Origin: Rhodoferax sp.
Lineage (GTDB): Bacteria; Pseudomonadota; Gammaproteobacteria; Burkholderiales; Burkholderiaceae_C
DNA length: 7,094 bases
Assembly (NCBI GenBank): GCA_023231075.1
Contig: JALNWC010000128.1
Location: forward strand, 1 to 7,094
Direction of reading: 5' to 3'
Shown: positions 5,858 to 7,094 of the stretch, in pieces
How positions within the stretch are numbered: position 1 is the first letter of the stretch
How the letters are laid out: each line of letters starts with the position of its first letter
Notes under the pieces: model-generated
The model's input: the letters and a program-made list of their open reading frames with translations, nothing else
Databases searched by the model: none
What the model was told of the DNA's origin: nothing
Position numbers and translations under genes: made by a program

Positions 5858-6790
5858 TCAGCGTCTCGACCGATGCCATGGCCCACCAAGCACACGATAC
5901 AGGCGAGTCAGTAAACCGGCTCCAAACAGGTTGACCACCAAACCAAGCATCAGCAGGGCACCGCCGGCAAAGTGAACTGGCTGGAGCGTCTCGCCAAACA
6001 CGAGCCATCCGGTACTCAGCCCGACCAGTGGCACCAACAGGGTGAACGGGGCAATGCGGTTGACCGGGTAGCGCGCCATCAGGAAGTTCCAGACCGAATA
6101 GCCAAACAAGGTGGAAGCCCAGGCGATGTAGGTCAGGGCCATCAGGGTCTGGAGATTGATGTTTTGCAACGCTGCGCTGATGGCTTCGGGGCCTTCCATG
6201 ACCCCGGACAGGGCCAATAGCGGCAGCGGTGGCACCAGACTGGCCCAAACCACAAAGGCCAGTTGGTTCATGGGGCCATGGCGGCCCACCGCGCGGCTGA
6301 CCAGATTGCCGCAGGCCCACATGAACGCGGCGGCCAGCGTCAGCAGGAAACCGGCCAGTGGCATGGAAACACCGTGGGCGCTGCCAATCAGCATCAGTCC
6401 GCCAGCGGCAAGCACCAGGCCCGCCAGTTGATTGCCGTGCCATTTTTCCTTCAGCCACAGGGCGGTGAGCACCAGCGTGAAAAACGCCTGGGCCTGCAAC
6501 ACCAGCGAGGCCAGTCCCGACGGCATGCCGACATGGATGGCCGTGAACAAAAAGGCGAATTGCCCCACCGACATGGTCAACCCAAAGCTCAGGTACAGGC
6601 GCAGCGGCACTTTGGGTGGGCGCAGAAACAGCAGCGCCGGAAAGGCCGCCAGCACAAAACGCATGGCCGCCAACAAAAGCGGTGGCATGCCGTTCAAACC
6701 TAACTTGATGGCGGCAAAGTTGACACCCCACACCACGATGACAATGAACGCCAGCGCAAGGTCACGCGGGCGAAGGGGGGTTTTGTTCAA
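5858..6790 (-). CDS. eamA: EamA-family drug/metabolite exporter, close to E. coli EamA (O-acetylserine/cysteine exporter)
   Basis: This is a 310-residue inner-membrane carrier of the DMT superfamily with two EamA repeats (about 11-136 and 145-288) and about ten hydrophobic helices. It is unusually close to E. coli EamA (YdeD, 299 residues), which exports O-acetylserine and cysteine. Shared stretches include VVWGVNF, the segment GQFAFLF, GMPSGLASLVLQAQAFFT and LTLAAAF.WACGN. The product starts at a TTG (6788-6790), because no ATG lies before the first membrane helix and this start matches the E. coli N-terminus within a few residues. GAGG lies 3 bases before it. Only 5 bases separate it from the stop of the upstream aldolase gene, so co-transcription is likely. 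The substrate here could be a pathway intermediate and not a cysteine metabolite; family membership is firm, the substrate is inferred. Confidence 0.9.
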   Translation of the reverse strand: MNKTPLRPRDLALAFIVIVVWGVNFAAIKLGLNGMPPLLLAAMRFVLAAFPALLFLRPPKVPLRLYLSFGLTMSVGQFAFLFTAIHVGMPSGLASLVLQAQAFFTLVLTALWLKEKWHGNQLAGLVLAAGGLMLIGSAHGVSMPLAGFLLTLAAAFMWACGNLVSRAVGRHGPMNQLAFVVWASLVPPLPLLALSGVMEGPEAISAALQNINLQTLMALTYIAWASTLFGYSVWNFLMARYPVNRIAPFTLLVPLVGLSTGWLVFGETLQPVHFAGGALLMLGLVVNLFGAGLLTRLYRVLGGPWHRSRR

Positions 6791-6795
6791 GCGCC

Positions 6796-7094
6796 TCAGG
6801 CCTGCTTGCGTTCCCGCGCCAGCGTCATGGCCGTGTCCTCAATCATGTCTTCCTGCCCGCCGACCATGCCGCGCCGGCCCATCTCGACCAGGATGTCGCG
6901 GGCACTGACGCCATACTTCTTCTCGGCGCGTTTGGCAAACAGCAGGAAACTGCCGTAGACCCCGGCGTAACCCAGCGTCAAAGCGTCACGGTCGATGCGG
7001 ATCGGGAAGTCCATGATCGGCACCACCAGGTCTTCGGCCACGTCCTGGATCTTGTAGACATCGACACCGGTGTCGATACCCATCAGATCCAGCA
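6796..7094 (-). CDS. dmpG: 4-hydroxy-2-oxovalerate aldolase, C-terminal part (partial)
   Basis: The last 98 or so codons of a DmpG/BphI/MhpE-type aldolase are present; the N-terminal TIM barrel with its metal site lies beyond the window edge. The enzyme splits 4-hydroxy-2-oxovalerate into pyruvate and acetaldehyde in the meta-cleavage degradation of phenols, biphenyl or phenylpropionate. It works in a complex with an acylating acetaldehyde dehydrogenase (DmpF/BphJ) that takes up the acetaldehyde by channelling. Recognisable C-terminal motifs are GIDTGVDVYKIQDVAEDLV, RIDRDALTLGYAGVYGSFLL and RRGMVGGQEDMIED, which form the helical communication domain of the family. It ends ARERKQA with a TGA. 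The partner genes should lie further right on the same strand. The choice of dmpG over bphI or mhpE is by general resemblance. Confidence 0.92.
   Translation of the reverse strand, partial: LDLMGIDTGVDVYKIQDVAEDLVVPIMDFPIRIDRDALTLGYAGVYGSFLLFAKRAEKKYGVSARDILVEMGRRGMVGGQEDMIEDTAMTLARERKQA

Noticed and set aside
5784..6731. A 315-codon minus-strand frame overlapping eamA
   Set aside because: It is a frame-shifted reading of the eamA gene, rich in Gly, Ala, Arg and His, whereas the eamA frame matches a known transporter along its whole length.
1..7094. CRISPR arrays, tRNA or rRNA genes, complete insertion sequences, and a complete defence system
   Set aside because: No regularly spaced repeats, no cloverleaf or rRNA sequence, and no full transposase were seen. 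The helicase fragment alone does not make a defence system.

Overview
The window looks like the chromosome of a betaproteobacterium of the Comamonadaceae type (Rhodoferax/Polaromonas-like). This is an inference from the high-GC coding style, a class I polyhydroxyalkanoate (PHA) synthase, a DmpG-type aldolase and a MutS of beta/gammaproteobacterial type; no rRNA is present to settle it. Four substantial genes can be named with good support: phaC (+), mutS (-), an eamA-like exporter (-) and the 3' end of a dmpG/mhpE-type aldolase (-).

Left edge (1-317): the last 24 codons of manC (GDP-mannose synthesis) are followed, with no gap, by the first 25 or so codons of fcl/wcaG (GDP-L-fucose synthase). 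The fcl frame is cut off where a REP-like GTAG hairpin begins (162-185), so the GDP-fucose branch is broken here. About 130 bases of spacer then lead to phaC.

Centre (318-5486): phaC (318-2066, +) and mutS (2874-5486, -) are convergent. The 807 bases between them hold layered mobile-element debris. First comes a 68-base imperfect palindrome (2117-2184), then the 5' end of a group II intron starting on the next base (2185 to about 2269). After it lies a piece of the C-terminal domain of a superfamily II helicase (about 2290-2673) and about 200 bases I cannot assign. No phaA or phaB follows phaC.

Right part (5487-7094): a 371-base AT-richer intergenic region holds the mutS upstream sequence and a possible terminator for the genes to the right. 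Then come eamA (5858-6790, -) and the aldolase fragment (6796-7094, -). Only 5 bases separate the aldolase stop from a TTG start for eamA, so the two are probably co-transcribed at the end of an aromatic meta-cleavage operon.

I see no complete new system in this window. The most interesting structure is the intron inserted exactly at a palindrome edge downstream of phaC, with a helicase remnant beside it. The other notable points are the fcl truncation at a REP element and the exporter coupled to a catabolic aldolase gene.
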